Positions 49,801 through 59,614 of a stretch of 64,000 nt of DNA are shown here, in pieces. The stretch is from Burhinus oedicnemus. Its lineage: Eukaryota > Chordata > Aves > Charadriiformes > Burhinidae. The DNA is taken from assembly GCA_008921705.1 (NCBI GenBank), contig VFFE01007601.1:2577878-2641877 (forward strand), read 5' to 3'. Under the pieces are notes generated by a model, which worked only from the letters and a program-made list of their open reading frames with translations, was not told the origin of the DNA and searched no databases. The position numbers and the translations under genes are program-made. The stretch's first letter is position 1, and each line of letters opens with the position of its first letter.

Positions 49801-52800
49801 GGTGACATGTCCTCAAACTGTTCTGTCCTCAAAGAAGTGTTTTTTCTGTTCTTCGTTTCAGAACATAAAGCATTAAACTCTGTAGTGTAAGGACCATTGT
49901 GTGATAAAATACCTTAACTGTGCAACTATAGGCATTGTTTTTACTTTTCTGTTTTTGTATAAATTTTTTTATGAAAGTTCTTACATATTTTCCACAATTC
50001 AGTATGCTTGTGCTGTTTCCATGCTTACATCCATTCTCTTTGTTCTAATTGCCATCCAGTAAAAAATATTTAAGTTGCATTAACATTAATGATGGTTACA
50101 GAGCTCTTACTTATTTTTCCTGTCTTGTTCTCTAGTTGAAGAAAGAATCTTCTCTCTATTGATCTTACATATTCAGTATAATTTGAAATTAATATCGATA
50201 CTTTTGTGTCTCATATTTGATAAGCTTTTCAGTGTGCAGAATTAGAGTAGGAAACTTCTTCAATTTTTGAACGTATAACTGTCACAAGGGAGTTTTCAGT
50301 GGGTGGAATTAGAGCATTGGATAGATGAAGAATGGCATAGATTTTTCTAAAGTGCTCAGTTCTAGTCTTACTCCTTCATTTCATTGGTGGATGAAGTGAA
50401 TACTAAATAATTAACAAAGCACTTTTTGAGATCCCTCAGAATGAACTGCACAGCATAGCAAGATAAAAAGCTCACTTTCTGAATTCACCAGTGATTTTGG
50501 CATTGTTCATTCTGGGGTACTCAGAATAGTAGCATCTGAAAAGTGCAAGATACGCATCATGGAAACATGAAGTCCTGAAGTTGAACATGTGCTATATTGG
50601 AAGCAGTGAAATGAATTCATAGGCCATTTTCTCGATTTAAATCTCTTAGAAACAAGCCCTAATCAAAGGTGATTCTGTAGGGTTTTGGTTTTGTTTATTG
50701 GGGTGGTTTTGGCATGGCCAGTACTTCGTGAACATCTCTGGTGACTCATAAAGCGTGTGTTTTCCAACTCATTTTGCAAACCTTCCTGCTCAACCAAAGC
50801 TTTTAGGTGCTTTGGAAGTTTGGCTTTTATTCGTGGAGCTCTAGTTAGTGTCAAAACACAGAGCCATGTGGAGGTGCAGGAGAGAGTCAGCGGAGTTCCT
50901 TTGAACGCAGCCTTGGAAACTTGTATCTTGATCCAAGAAACAGAAAAGGCTGAAGATAAACTGCATTAAAATCATACTAGTACTACTCTGAAGAGGGCTT
51001 GTGGTATGAGGAAGTTGATTCTGGAGACAGAAGGATGCTATTTTTCCCTCTTGCAATGTGTAACGTAAGAAAGGGTTAGGATTAGAAGAACAACAGCAGG
51101 ATCTCATTTGGGGGAAGACTGGTAGTTTCATTTTAGGAAGATTGATTTGGACTAACTTCTGAGGTTTAAAATGCTTGCAAGCATTTTGTGTATAATTGCT
51201 TTTATTTTGAAACTCCAAAATGGGGGGTGGGTGTATCCATTAGATTGTTTGCAGAAACAGCTATGAAAAGCATAGTGTTTTAGAAGTTCATGTGAATAAA
51301 AACTTTCTGTGAGCAATTTGAAGGTATTTTTCTGTTGACTTGGCTAATAGTTATCCCAATACCTGATACATTCATTTAGAAAAACATTTTAATGTTGTCT
51401 TTGACTAGATGGGACAGTTGTTTACAATGTGTATATACTAGTACAGTGTTAGAAAGATAATAGTGTCCCCTTTTTAATGCAGTTTTTAAATGTCAACTTT
51501 CTGTTCCTTAAGATCTTCAGAAAAGGCTAAGATAAGTAAATTTCATTTGGGTTTGTGTTTGTTGGGTTTTTTTAATGGTCTTTCATAGCTTGTCTTCATG
51601 CCTTGTTTCTTATTCTGTAATGTGATATATTTAAAGCTATAGAGCACTTGTATATTTTTCTTTTCCCATTTATATCCTTTTATTTGTGAGGTGTTATCTG
51701 TGCAAGCTTTGTGTAATTTTATTTTGGATTGGTGAATAGCAGTGTTACACTTTGAGATTGCACATTTGTGATACCACATGTACATGTGCATAGAGAGAAC
51801 GACTTGGAAACTGGATGGTTAGTGCAGCAGGGAATTAGTAACTGCCCACATCACATCTAACCTTTGAATAAACAGCAGTTGTTGCTCTGCAGAGCATAAA
51901 TCTACATGACACCTAAGCATCAGTTACCCTTATCTTAAAAACATTATGTACTCTGTAATAATAATGTAACAAAGGTACTGCCATTATTGTTTCTCTCAAA
52001 ATGTGCATACAATTGCCAGTAGTTTTTTGGAATATCTAATTTTGTCACTAGCTTAGTAAAAAAAACTACCCACCCCCACAAAAACCGTGCTTAGCAAAGA
52101 TATGTACATATTTGTTGGCCAGTATGGATCCAAAAATAAGAGGTGAAACAGGGACTCAATACAAAGTGTTGCAAAGAGCAAATCCCATTTGAAATATTGC
52201 CTTTACCAGGTAGGGATATTAAAAACACAATTTTTATATCCCTGGGAAGAGTACAGAAGGAAAATAGCAGAGTTCTTGGTAGATGAAAGACATTCTCTCT
52301 CTCTTCCTTTTTCTCTGTTTTTGGCTGGGGTTTTTTTTCCCCCCTGTGGCACAAGGTGAGCTGGAGTAGGGGGGGTGGCAGGGTTGGTTTGTTGATTTCT
52401 TTGTTGTATAAAACATTCCGGAAGATTTTTTTTTCATCTGTTTTTAAACATCCATTTTTAAAAGTTTCAGGGACCCAGGAAGACAATGTTTTGTGGATAG
52501 CAATGGCAGGCACTCATCAGGTATGGGCACTGATGTTGGAAGGTGGAAAACTACCAAAGGGAAGGTAAGTAGCTGTAATAAGAGACACGTAAAATTGCTG
52601 TTTGTTTTGATAAACAGCTTTCAAATCCTGAAGAGAGAGATAATCAAATTACATTAAAAATAATTTTTCTCAAGCTGTACTAAGCTTGAAGCTTGCTGTT
52701 TCTGTTCAGACTTAAAAGGCATGTGTCCTTTAAAGTCCACCTGCTTTTTCCCACATCTGTTAGATGAAATGAAAGGTGCTACTTTTGCTATAAAATTATG

Positions 52801-55800
52801 ACTTGGTAGGGTGCATTCGTATAATTTAATGTTACTTTTCTTTGCATTTGCTAAATTGTCCAGTGATGAATGATAAACTGAAGTGAAATAAAAGTTAGTA
52901 CAAAGGCACTAATTCCTTCTGCTGCAGTACAGTTGGTTTTATAACTCGCAAGTGCTTGTCCTGTAGCTTCTGTTTATGCATAGTGTCTGAAGTATTTCAA
53001 GCTCATTCTTGAACGTGGGTGCTATTTTCCTTTAGCGATTTAAAGAAAGGAGTCTGCCTTCGATTTGCTGGGAGTGGAAATGAAGAGAACAGAAACAACG
53101 CATACCCACATAAAGCAGGCTTTGCACAGCCTTCGGGTCTCTCTCTGGCTTCCGAGGAACCATGGAACTGTCTTTTTGTAGCAGATAGCGAGAGCAGCAC
53201 TGTGCGAACCATCTCTCTGAAAGACGGAGCAGTGAAGCACCTTGTAGGAGGAGAGAGAGATCCATTGGTAATCACTTCAAACTTCCCCACACTGCCCTAC
53301 TAATATTCCTCAAGCCTGACCTGGAGGAACCCCTTTTGGGGTGAGAGGGTAAATCAGTTTCCGTGGCCATCAGTTTCTTAACTTCACTGCTTGGAATGCA
53401 AATGTGTGCCAGTTGTGATGCTCAGGTCGTAGTGCAGGTTCTTACTCCTCAGATAACAAATTACTTCACTTATTTTTAAAAAAGCCACCCTGATTCAGCA
53501 TTGTGTGGTCATTAAAGTCAGCTGGTTTCATGTTGATAACTTAAATGTGAGAATTTCCATTTCCATGGTTAGCATCTGCACTTCCCAGTTTTCAGTGTCC
53601 TTGTTTTTAAGTTGTCTTGACTTTTTATTTTTTATGTCAGTGAATTTCCATTTAATTACAGTCATTTAAATTCATGTCAACACTGAATAATCAAATGCAT
53701 TAATTTAATAAAATTCTTTTTCAGAATTTGTTTGCCTTTGGTGATGTGGATGGAGCAGGCATAAATGCAAAGCTGCAGCATCCCCTAGGAGTAACGTGGG
53801 ACAAGAAAAGAAAACTGCTTTATGTGGCAGATTCCTATAATCATAAGGTAAGCATATAGTAGCTTGCTATATACAGGCTTTGCAATTTTTACTACTACAA
53901 AGGATTATTTTAGGAACACACAAAGATTGTGCTTGGTTTGGTTAAGCTGAGGAAACAAACAATACAAGTTCTTTTGTGGGTTCATTTTCTTTCCTTCCTT
54001 CCCGTATGGGTCCTTCTCTTTACCATTTTTTTGCTATCCCATGCTGTTGTGTTGATATGATGGTCCCTTGGGGAAGGTGAATTTAAAGTCCCAAGGTATA
54101 GTTCATACTAAAGACCCCTTTCCTTTCTTTGGAAGATGCTGAACTAGAGCAAAACAGCTAGGAGTGCTTAGTCAGGAGTACTGCAGGTTTGATAAAACTG
54201 GGAGAACAAGAGAACAAGGGGACTCACTTTTCCCTTAAAAAAGCTACCCAAGTTTTGAGAAGAAGTATTGTGGGTTGCCTCCGTGGAACTCTGAGATAAG
54301 AGAGATTGTTTTGCCTGAGTGTTCTTATGTGATGTTGTATAAGCTTTCATGTCTAGAAGGTTGTTAACTGTACATTGATCAAATGCATTAAAAGAGAAGT
54401 AATTTGTTTTAATTTGAAGAATAAAGTGTGTAACACTAGATGCTTGTTGAAATTCATGTAGCAAATGAAATTTTGTTTCAGATATTGTATAAAACATTAT
54501 AAACTCCTTTGCTATTGTTTCAAGAAAAACAACCCCTCATGTATTTTTAGAGAAAAAATTATATAGAAGTTAGCCTGCCAGTTCTGTTATGGTCTTATTA
54601 TTTGCAAATGTTTCCAGAAGGGCAACAAACGTTAGAAAAACAAGCCATTCAGCATACTTTCATACCAGAGGGGTAGGTGCCTTAGAAATTATGAAAGAGA
54701 ACACTGAATGAAGTCCAAAGGAAGAAGTACAGTCCAGCAGGGAATGGCGGGGTGGAAGATAGGAGATTTCATTTGGTAAAGTATGCTAACTTAGCTTCTA
54801 GGACACACACTTGGTAGCTAAGGTACTCAAAGTTAGTGCTGGCTTCTGAAAATGTGGGGCATAAGATAATGCAGAACTTCTAAATCCTGGTGGGGTTTTT
54901 TTCAGAGAAGTTTTTTTGTGTCTTTGTTTATCTTAGATTAAGGTTGTAGATCCCAAGATGAAGAACTGTGCTACCCTGGCAGGCACAGGAGAAGCAAGCA
55001 ATGTTATTGGTTCCAGCTTTACACAATCAACTTTTAATGAACCGGGAGGTTTGTGTGTTGAAGAAAATGGCCGCTTGATGTATGTTGCAGACACAAACAA
55101 TCATGAGATTAAAGTGCTGGATTTGGAAACAAAAATTCTTTCCATGGCAAGTAATACTTATTAAACAAGCTGATAGTGTTTTTTCTTGATATAAATTACT
55201 ATTACAGGCTTTGGCAAGTGGTATAAAAATCATATAGCTAATAAACTTTTTGGGTACAGTAGCTATATTCACAGAATGTTTTGTGATGATCTGGCAAGTA
55301 AACATTGCCTGTTAGCACAGTTGTTGAAAGCCTTACTCTTTGGAAAGGCAACTTTTGCATGAAAATGGAAAGCGGTGATCCTCTAGAAAAGGATAATACA
55401 GAAACATGAGTTATTAGAAAATACAGCCCAGATTTTCAGTATGAAAAGCATTTCTTGAGCACTTGCAACTCCCTTTGTAACAAGTGGAAGTTGAAATAGA
55501 TTACCAAGTCCTGTAATTAAGCCATAAGAGATGATTTTGGGAAGTCGGTGACTTAAAGCGGGATATGTAGCAGGCTTCCAAGTTGTCAAATCAAATCCAC
55601 TGTCATAATTGAGCAGTGCTGTCTTTGCTTGTAAACATGAAGGCGAAACAAATTCATGCTCCTGTCAAACTTACAATGGCACTATATCTTAATGTTTTCA
55701 TATATATATGTATACATACATATATGACGATGGTCCAACTGTCTTCTTGTATGTTGCTTGCATTTAATAGTACACAATGTGTGTTTAAATTTTCGTGTCA

Positions 55801-58800
55801 TATAACATGTTGGTGGCGTTTCTGGGAAATTATCGTTTATTGTGCAAGCTGCACAGTTAAAATATTGGATCTTATTACTGAAGCATGCAGTTTACCACTA
55901 AATTAGAAGAAAATACCTATAAATTTTATTTAAAGTAAAAATATAATGCAACTGTTAAATTTATAAATTAAAAGGATACTCTAAGTAGTGGATACTCTAA
56001 AGTAGTTGGGGATTTTATGATTTTAATAGTAAATACTATTTTTATTTGGATTAATTGGCTTTATCTTTTTCATTTTCAAAAAATCATTGTCCTTCCCTTT
56101 TTCTTTGTCATTGTAGTATTGTTGCACTCTCAGAAAGTTTTAGTTCAATAGTCATATTATCAAGTGTTAGCTTCCCTAGTCCATGTCAGCTTTGAAACTG
56201 TGATTGTATTGTGAAAGCCTGTTTGCTTTCAGTAAAGTAAAAATAAATATTTTGTTTGATTTCTACTGGTAGTTGCCTATCCTGAATCCAGAAGCATGCG
56301 ATATTCCAGATAACCTGCCTGTGCAAAAGGATAAAATAACAAACCTTCCAAAACTGCCTAAATCTGCACCAAACGTTCAGCTTCCTTCATTAACTGTAGC
56401 TCCTGGCCAGACAATTCAGTTTTTATTGAAGTTGATTCTACCTCCAGATTCAAAACTGAATGAAGAAGCACCCAATTCCTGGTTTATCACAGCAGAAGGT
56501 AAAGTGCCTGTATTGTTTTATCAGTTGAACAGGAGTAGGTAAGATACAAAGTGGGTTATATCATGACGTGCCTGCAATACAACAGATCTCAGTCTGATGA
56601 ATCAAAATGTCCCTCCAAGTTCCATGTTCCTATTTGACTTTGTGATGCAGTACATGTTATTTAGAGTTGATACACTTAACAGCTGGAGTGGGAAGATTAA
56701 AAAAAACCCCACACTTGATAGGCTGCTTTTTGCTTGAATAACTACATGCTGCATTTTTTATTTTTTTTAACTTTCTTGGAACAAGCTGCCAGTGAGGGCT
56801 TGCAAAGGTACTGATCCCAGAAGAGTCGAGCTTCTTACTCCTTAAACGCTTGCCCTCTCCACTCTGTATGAAACAGCTCATCCCAGCTCTACTATCTGTT
56901 TCTGGGAGAAAGCTCACCATGAAGCTGAAGCATAATTCTGACATTCCTTTTCTTCTTTTTTTTGCTTTTGTCTCTTCCAAAAAGTATTTGAAAGAACTTT
57001 ATACCTAACCACTTTGAACCTACTTTGTTATAATTCATATTTGCATATTTCAGCTTGAATATTTCTGTAATAAGGCACACTTTCTTACATAAGAGGTAAA
57101 TTATGGTATGTCAAGGCAGAAGAAATAATTGGCCTTTCTTGCAAGTTCTTTTGCTGATTTCCTGAGTGACCTTGGACAACTCTTTCAGTCACTATGTACC
57201 CTGGTTACTGTAAAATGGGAATACTATTATTATATTGGAATAATGGAATTATTATTTCATGTTATGGCAGTTTTCTGAGCCTAAATTAATCCCTCTCAAC
57301 TCTTAAGTGTTCTAAAAGAGCATATGGAATATGTTCACATGGTGTACAACTGGAGAGGTTTAATTCTAGCCATTGTTGCCATCCTTACGCTGGAGATTAC
57401 TGTGCCTGTAACATGACTGGTAGAACAGACTGTGTGAGTGTTCCCTAAAATTCTCTTCAGTACAAAAATAGCATGGTTATCTGAAACACGTTCTTGCACA
57501 GGCTGACCATTAGCGGATGTTTGGATACCATGCTTTCCAGTGGTCTAGTTGTACCCAAAAGGGAGAATTTGTCCATGCCTTTGGAAGTACTATATGAAAG
57601 CCAATATACAAAATAACCCATGTTTTTTCATGTTCTTTGTGAAAAGAGTTCTGCTTCGTTATGGACTTACTCAGGTGTGACTCATTTGCTTTAAGTTTAA
57701 TACATTTACGGTCTAGGAGAAAATTTCTTACCTCACTGGAATGTCAATACTTCTAAAAAGTATCCTGTAGTAGGTGCTGTGTGCCTAAGTAAAAGCATAA
57801 AGTAGTGTTCTTGAAGGTGAGAGGAGGACACTTAGCATTCAAACTCTGTGAGAAATTTCTGAACTTCATAAACATGTTTTCTGTTAGACTCTGGGCACCC
57901 TAAAGTGATGAATGGTACAGAGAACTGTTACCTCATGGAGGAAGTGAACAAGGTACCCACTAAGCCAGTATAGAGCAGAGGAAAGCTTAACTGACTGTTT
58001 AATGAGTTGCTGAACAGTTCTAACAAAACAAGAGCCTAGAATGTCATTTTCTTTAGTTTCTCTGTCAAGCTTTTGATGTTGAAATTGCATCATTTGCACC
58101 TTCAATAGATTTTGGAAAGCAACAGAGGGAACATTTATATTTCAGTTATGTTTGCTCAGTTGTTGCACTGCATTGGAAAACATGTATTTTTAGAAATGCT
58201 GCTAGATTTTAAAATTATACTGATTTTAGTAATTGTTCTCTGGCTGAATTTACATGCCATATTGGCTTTTGCAATGATAAATACTTCTCAATAGTTATGC
58301 CTGCTTGTAGATGCAGTTAAACTGATCTGAAAGTAAACATCTCCTCATCTTTTGACTTATCTTTTGTTGGCCAGCTTTCAAAGTATCCATGTGGTAGCTT
58401 AATTAAATTGATTGCTCTTAAAAGCGGTCAACAAATACTGCACAGGCACTGCAATTTGTTTATATGCCTCATGATTTAAAGTAGTTTCTCATCCCTGTTT
58501 GTGCTTTTGGAGTACAAATAGACTATTTCCAGGAGAGTCGGCACACTTTTTGGCCAACAGAATCTCCAAATATTGTTGAAGTAAAGATATATGTGATAGC
58601 TTCAAGGGTTAGTAAAATTGGAGAATGTAAGCAACCTAAACTCAACAAGTCATTTCAAGCTCATAAATTCTAGAGCCAACTTTTAGGTATTTTCTGAAAA
58701 ATGCCAAAAAGAGCACTTCATCTATCTCACTTACAGTAAAATACAGAGTACAATGCAATGAGATAGGTACATTTATTGTACAGTTATTTTTTCAGTTGAC

Positions 58801-59614
58801 ATACTCTTAAATATTTAAATAAATGTGAAACTCAAGTTCTGTTTTAACAGTCGGCCTGAACATTGCTAAATTGCAGCAACCCACTTGTAAAGCTAACACT
58901 TCTGTTTAGAAATGTCATAATTTACCTGCAGTTTTATGCATTTATCTTACTTGGAGTATTAGACCTCTGATACAAATGTATAGCAGACCGTTAAGTTAAG
59001 GCGTTGTGCTTGCATATCTCAGAATAAATTTTAGTATCTTCTTAAGAGCGTATAGGATAAATTGCAGATCCATTGCATTTAAGTAAGATGTACTTTATAT
59101 ATATCTGTTGTTCTGAAGCAAAGCTATGGATCTCTCCATCTTTAAATGACTGCTAAAGAAGCATTTGTAAATTACTTTTCCTTTTTTTTTTTTTTTTCCA
59201 CGATTGGAAAAATCAAGAAGGAACTATCCCCTAATGTTGCGTATGGGGAGAGTCCATGTTGTCATGTAGATAAAATTAATGTTTTCTGTAGGTTTCAGGC
59301 ATGGTGTTAAATATCATCCTAATGATAAAACTTGTTCTTCTTTTACAGATAATACCTGGTTGCTTCAAGGAGAGTGTCTGTCTGGAGAAATAAAGGATGT
59401 TTCTTGTCAAACTATCATTCCCTTTCAGTTACCCATGAGCTGTCTGTCAGCTGAAGCTATCCTGGCTATCAAAGTGTGCCTCTACTATTGCAGCAAAGGT
59501 AGCAGTGCCTGTATGATGAAAGGAATCTCATTCAGTCAGCCTTTACAGATAGCTAGTACAAACCAAGGCAGCTTGACTCAAGTTGAACTGATACACAAGT
59601 TTTTAACCAACTAA
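28648..59614 (+). CDS. NHLRC2: NHLRC2 (NHL repeat-containing protein 2), whole coding span, 11 exons
   Basis: NHLRC2 is a cytosolic protein needed for development; recessive human variants cause FINCA disease, and its biochemical role is unsettled. Eleven exons (28648-28810, 30951-31103, 37101-37556, 39937-40058, 41839-41968, 52471-52564, 53036-53267, 53725-53847, 54937-55146, 56273-56498, 59349-59614) join in frame to 724 residues; human has 726. Seen in order: a short N-terminal helical segment, a thioredoxin-like domain (about 44-210) with CCINC at 84-88, a six-bladed NHL beta-propeller (about 215-575) with repeated YVADTxNHxI-type strands, and a C-terminal beta-rich domain. All introns are GT-AG except intron 9, which is GC-AG. 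Intron 2 contains an assembly gap and intron 5 a CR1 fragment; neither affects the coding sequence. Identification rests on recalled human sequence. Confidence 0.97.
28811..30950 (+). other. NHLRC2: NHLRC2 intron 1
   Basis: A GT-AG intron of 2.1 kb. The CpG island continues to about 28960 and includes a G-rich run (GGGC followed by G10 at 28877-28890). The rest is AT-rich with no recognisable gene. Confidence 0.85.
30951..31103 (+). CDS. NHLRC2: NHLRC2 coding exon 2 (thioredoxin-like CCINC motif)
   Basis: Entered at TGTATTCCAG|ATCTAC and left at GATAAAG|GTAAAA; 153 bases, phase 1 at both ends. It encodes residues 55-105 with [20 protein letters not shown], the thioredoxin-like strand-loop-helix. 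The loop is CCINC rather than the canonical CxxC of thioredoxins, as in other NHLRC2 proteins. Confidence 0.97.
31104..37100 (+). other. NHLRC2: NHLRC2 intron 2 (6.0 kb plus a gap)
   Basis: A GT-AG intron, AT-rich, interrupted by a 20-N gap at 36432-36451. No mobile element or nested gene is recognised, but sequence is missing at the gap, so the true length is unknown. Confidence 0.85.
36432..36451. other. Assembly gap (20 N)
   Basis: Exactly 20 N, a placeholder length often used for a contig join of unknown size. The exons on either side (31103 and 37101) join in phase, so no NHLRC2 coding sequence appears to be lost. Confidence 0.98.
37101..37556 (+). CDS. NHLRC2: NHLRC2 coding exon 3 (thioredoxin-like domain, first NHL strand)
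   Basis: Entered at TTCCTTTCAG|ATGGTC and left at ATTGGAG|GTAAGG; 456 bases, phase 1 at both ends. It encodes about residues 106-257, including [15 protein letters not shown] (the cis-proline side of the thioredoxin fold) and the first propeller strand, [12 protein letters not shown]. It is nearly identical to the mammalian protein. Confidence 0.97.
37557..39936 (+). other. NHLRC2: NHLRC2 intron 3
   Basis: A GT-AG intron of 2.4 kb. A (TGG)n microsatellite is present at 38011-38033; otherwise nothing is recognised. Intron 4 (40059-41838) is similarly plain. Confidence 0.85.
38011..38033 (+). repeat. (TGG)7 microsatellite
   Basis: About seven perfect TGG units within a wider T/G-rich stretch (37970-38047). 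The opposite strand reads as a poly-His chance frame, which is not a gene. Confidence 0.9.
39937..40058 (+). CDS. NHLRC2: NHLRC2 coding exon 4 (NHL repeat)
   Basis: Entered at TTTCATTTATAG|GTCCAA and left at TTAGAAAG|GTAAAT; 122 bases, phase 1 to 0. It encodes residues 258-298 with an NHL repeat ([19 protein letters not shown], then ENHLIRK). Confidence 0.96.
41839..41968 (+). CDS. NHLRC2: NHLRC2 coding exon 5
   Basis: Entered at GCTTCCTGTAG|ATTGAC and left at AATTCAA|GTATTG; 130 bases, phase 0 to 1. It encodes about residues 299-341, including [10 protein letters not shown] and [11 protein letters not shown]. The donor is weak (exon ends CAA; intron +4 to +6 are TTG). A nearby GT five bases downstream would put a stop early in exon 6, so the frame supports this boundary. 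Confidence 0.92.
43922..43939 (+). repeat. G-rich run (G-quadruplex candidate)
   Basis: GGT followed by G7, A and G7 on the sense strand of the NHLRC2 intron. The composition could support a G-quadruplex in DNA or pre-mRNA, but this is not shown. Confidence 0.55.
48004..48031. repeat. Tandem duplicate of palindrome AATGCTAGCATT
   Basis: Two exact copies of the 12-base self-complementary AATGCTAGCATT (48004-48015 and 48020-48031), separated by AACG, lie directly before the CR1 fragment. Confidence 0.85.
48032..48432 (+). mobile_element. CR1 LINE fragment (3' end), inactive
   Basis: The stretch matches the remembered 3' portion of avian CR1. It has the end of the second open reading frame ([20 protein letters not shown] and [18 protein letters not shown]), then a CR1 3'UTR (GGTTGGACTAGATGATCTTA) ending near AACGATTCTATGATTT. 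Only about one copy of the terminal ATTCTATG repeat remains. The coding part is broken by TGA near 48047 and by TAG after RLPK near 48281, and the 5' part is absent, as is usual for CR1 insertions. It is oriented with the host gene. Confidence 0.93.
52471..52564 (+). CDS. NHLRC2: NHLRC2 coding exon 6
   Basis: Entered at AAAAGTTTCAG|GGACCC and left at AAGGGAAG|GTAAGT; 94 bases, phase 1 to 2. It encodes about residues 342-372, including [14 protein letters not shown]. The segment joining it to exon 5 is a residue or two shorter than in human. Confidence 0.95.
53036..53267 (+). CDS. NHLRC2: NHLRC2 coding exon 7 (NHL repeat)
   Basis: Entered at TTTTCCTTTAG|CGATTT and left at GATCCATTG|GTAATC; 232 bases, phase 2 to 0. 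It encodes about residues 373-450 with [20 protein letters not shown] and the blade [14 protein letters not shown], almost unchanged from mammals. Confidence 0.97.
53725..53847 (+). CDS. NHLRC2: NHLRC2 coding exon 8 (NHL repeat)
   Basis: Entered at CTTTTTCAG|AATTTG and left at AATCATAAG|GTAAGC; 123 bases, phase 0 at both ends. It encodes residues 451-491 with [20 protein letters not shown], one propeller blade. Confidence 0.97.
54937..55146 (+). CDS. NHLRC2: NHLRC2 coding exon 9 (NHL repeat, GC donor)
   Basis: Entered at TTTATCTTAG|ATTAAG; 210 bases, phase 0 at both ends. It encodes residues 492-561 with [20 protein letters not shown] and [13 protein letters not shown]. Frame and homology place its end at CTTTCCATG|GCAAGT, a GC donor. 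The next GT (55151-55152) would shift the frame. Confidence 0.94.
55974..56007. repeat. Imperfect tandem duplication of GGATACTCTAAGTAGT
   Basis: Two adjacent copies of a roughly 17-base unit, the second with an extra A, in NHLRC2 intron 9. It looks like a small local duplication. Confidence 0.7.
56273..56498 (+). CDS. NHLRC2: NHLRC2 coding exon 10 (start of C-terminal domain)
   Basis: Entered at CTACTGGTAG|TTGCCT and left at AGCAGAAG|GTAAAG; 226 bases, phase 0 to 1. It encodes about residues 562-636 with [15 protein letters not shown] and the start of the beta-rich C-terminal domain. This exon diverges more from human than the propeller exons do. Confidence 0.94.
56499..59348 (+). other. 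NHLRC2: NHLRC2 intron 10
   Basis: A GT-AG intron of 2.85 kb before the terminal exon. A T-run at about 59181-59197 precedes the last 150 bases. No gene is recognised. Confidence 0.85.
59349..59614 (+). CDS. NHLRC2: NHLRC2 coding exon 11 (terminal)
   Basis: Entered at TTCTTTTACAG|ATAATA and ending at a TAA stop (59612-59614). It encodes residues 637-724 with NTWLLQGE, the [13 protein letters not shown] segment and SFSQPLQI, matching the mammalian C-terminus; the last dozen residues differ. Confidence 0.95.

Larger units (their letters stand above)
41969..52470 (+). other. NHLRC2: NHLRC2 intron 5 (10.5 kb, longest)
   Basis: A GT-AG intron containing the CR1 fragment (48032-48432), a short palindromic duplication (48004-48031) and a G-rich run (43922-43939). 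Small open frames such as 44197-44514 have no recognisable product. Confidence 0.85.
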
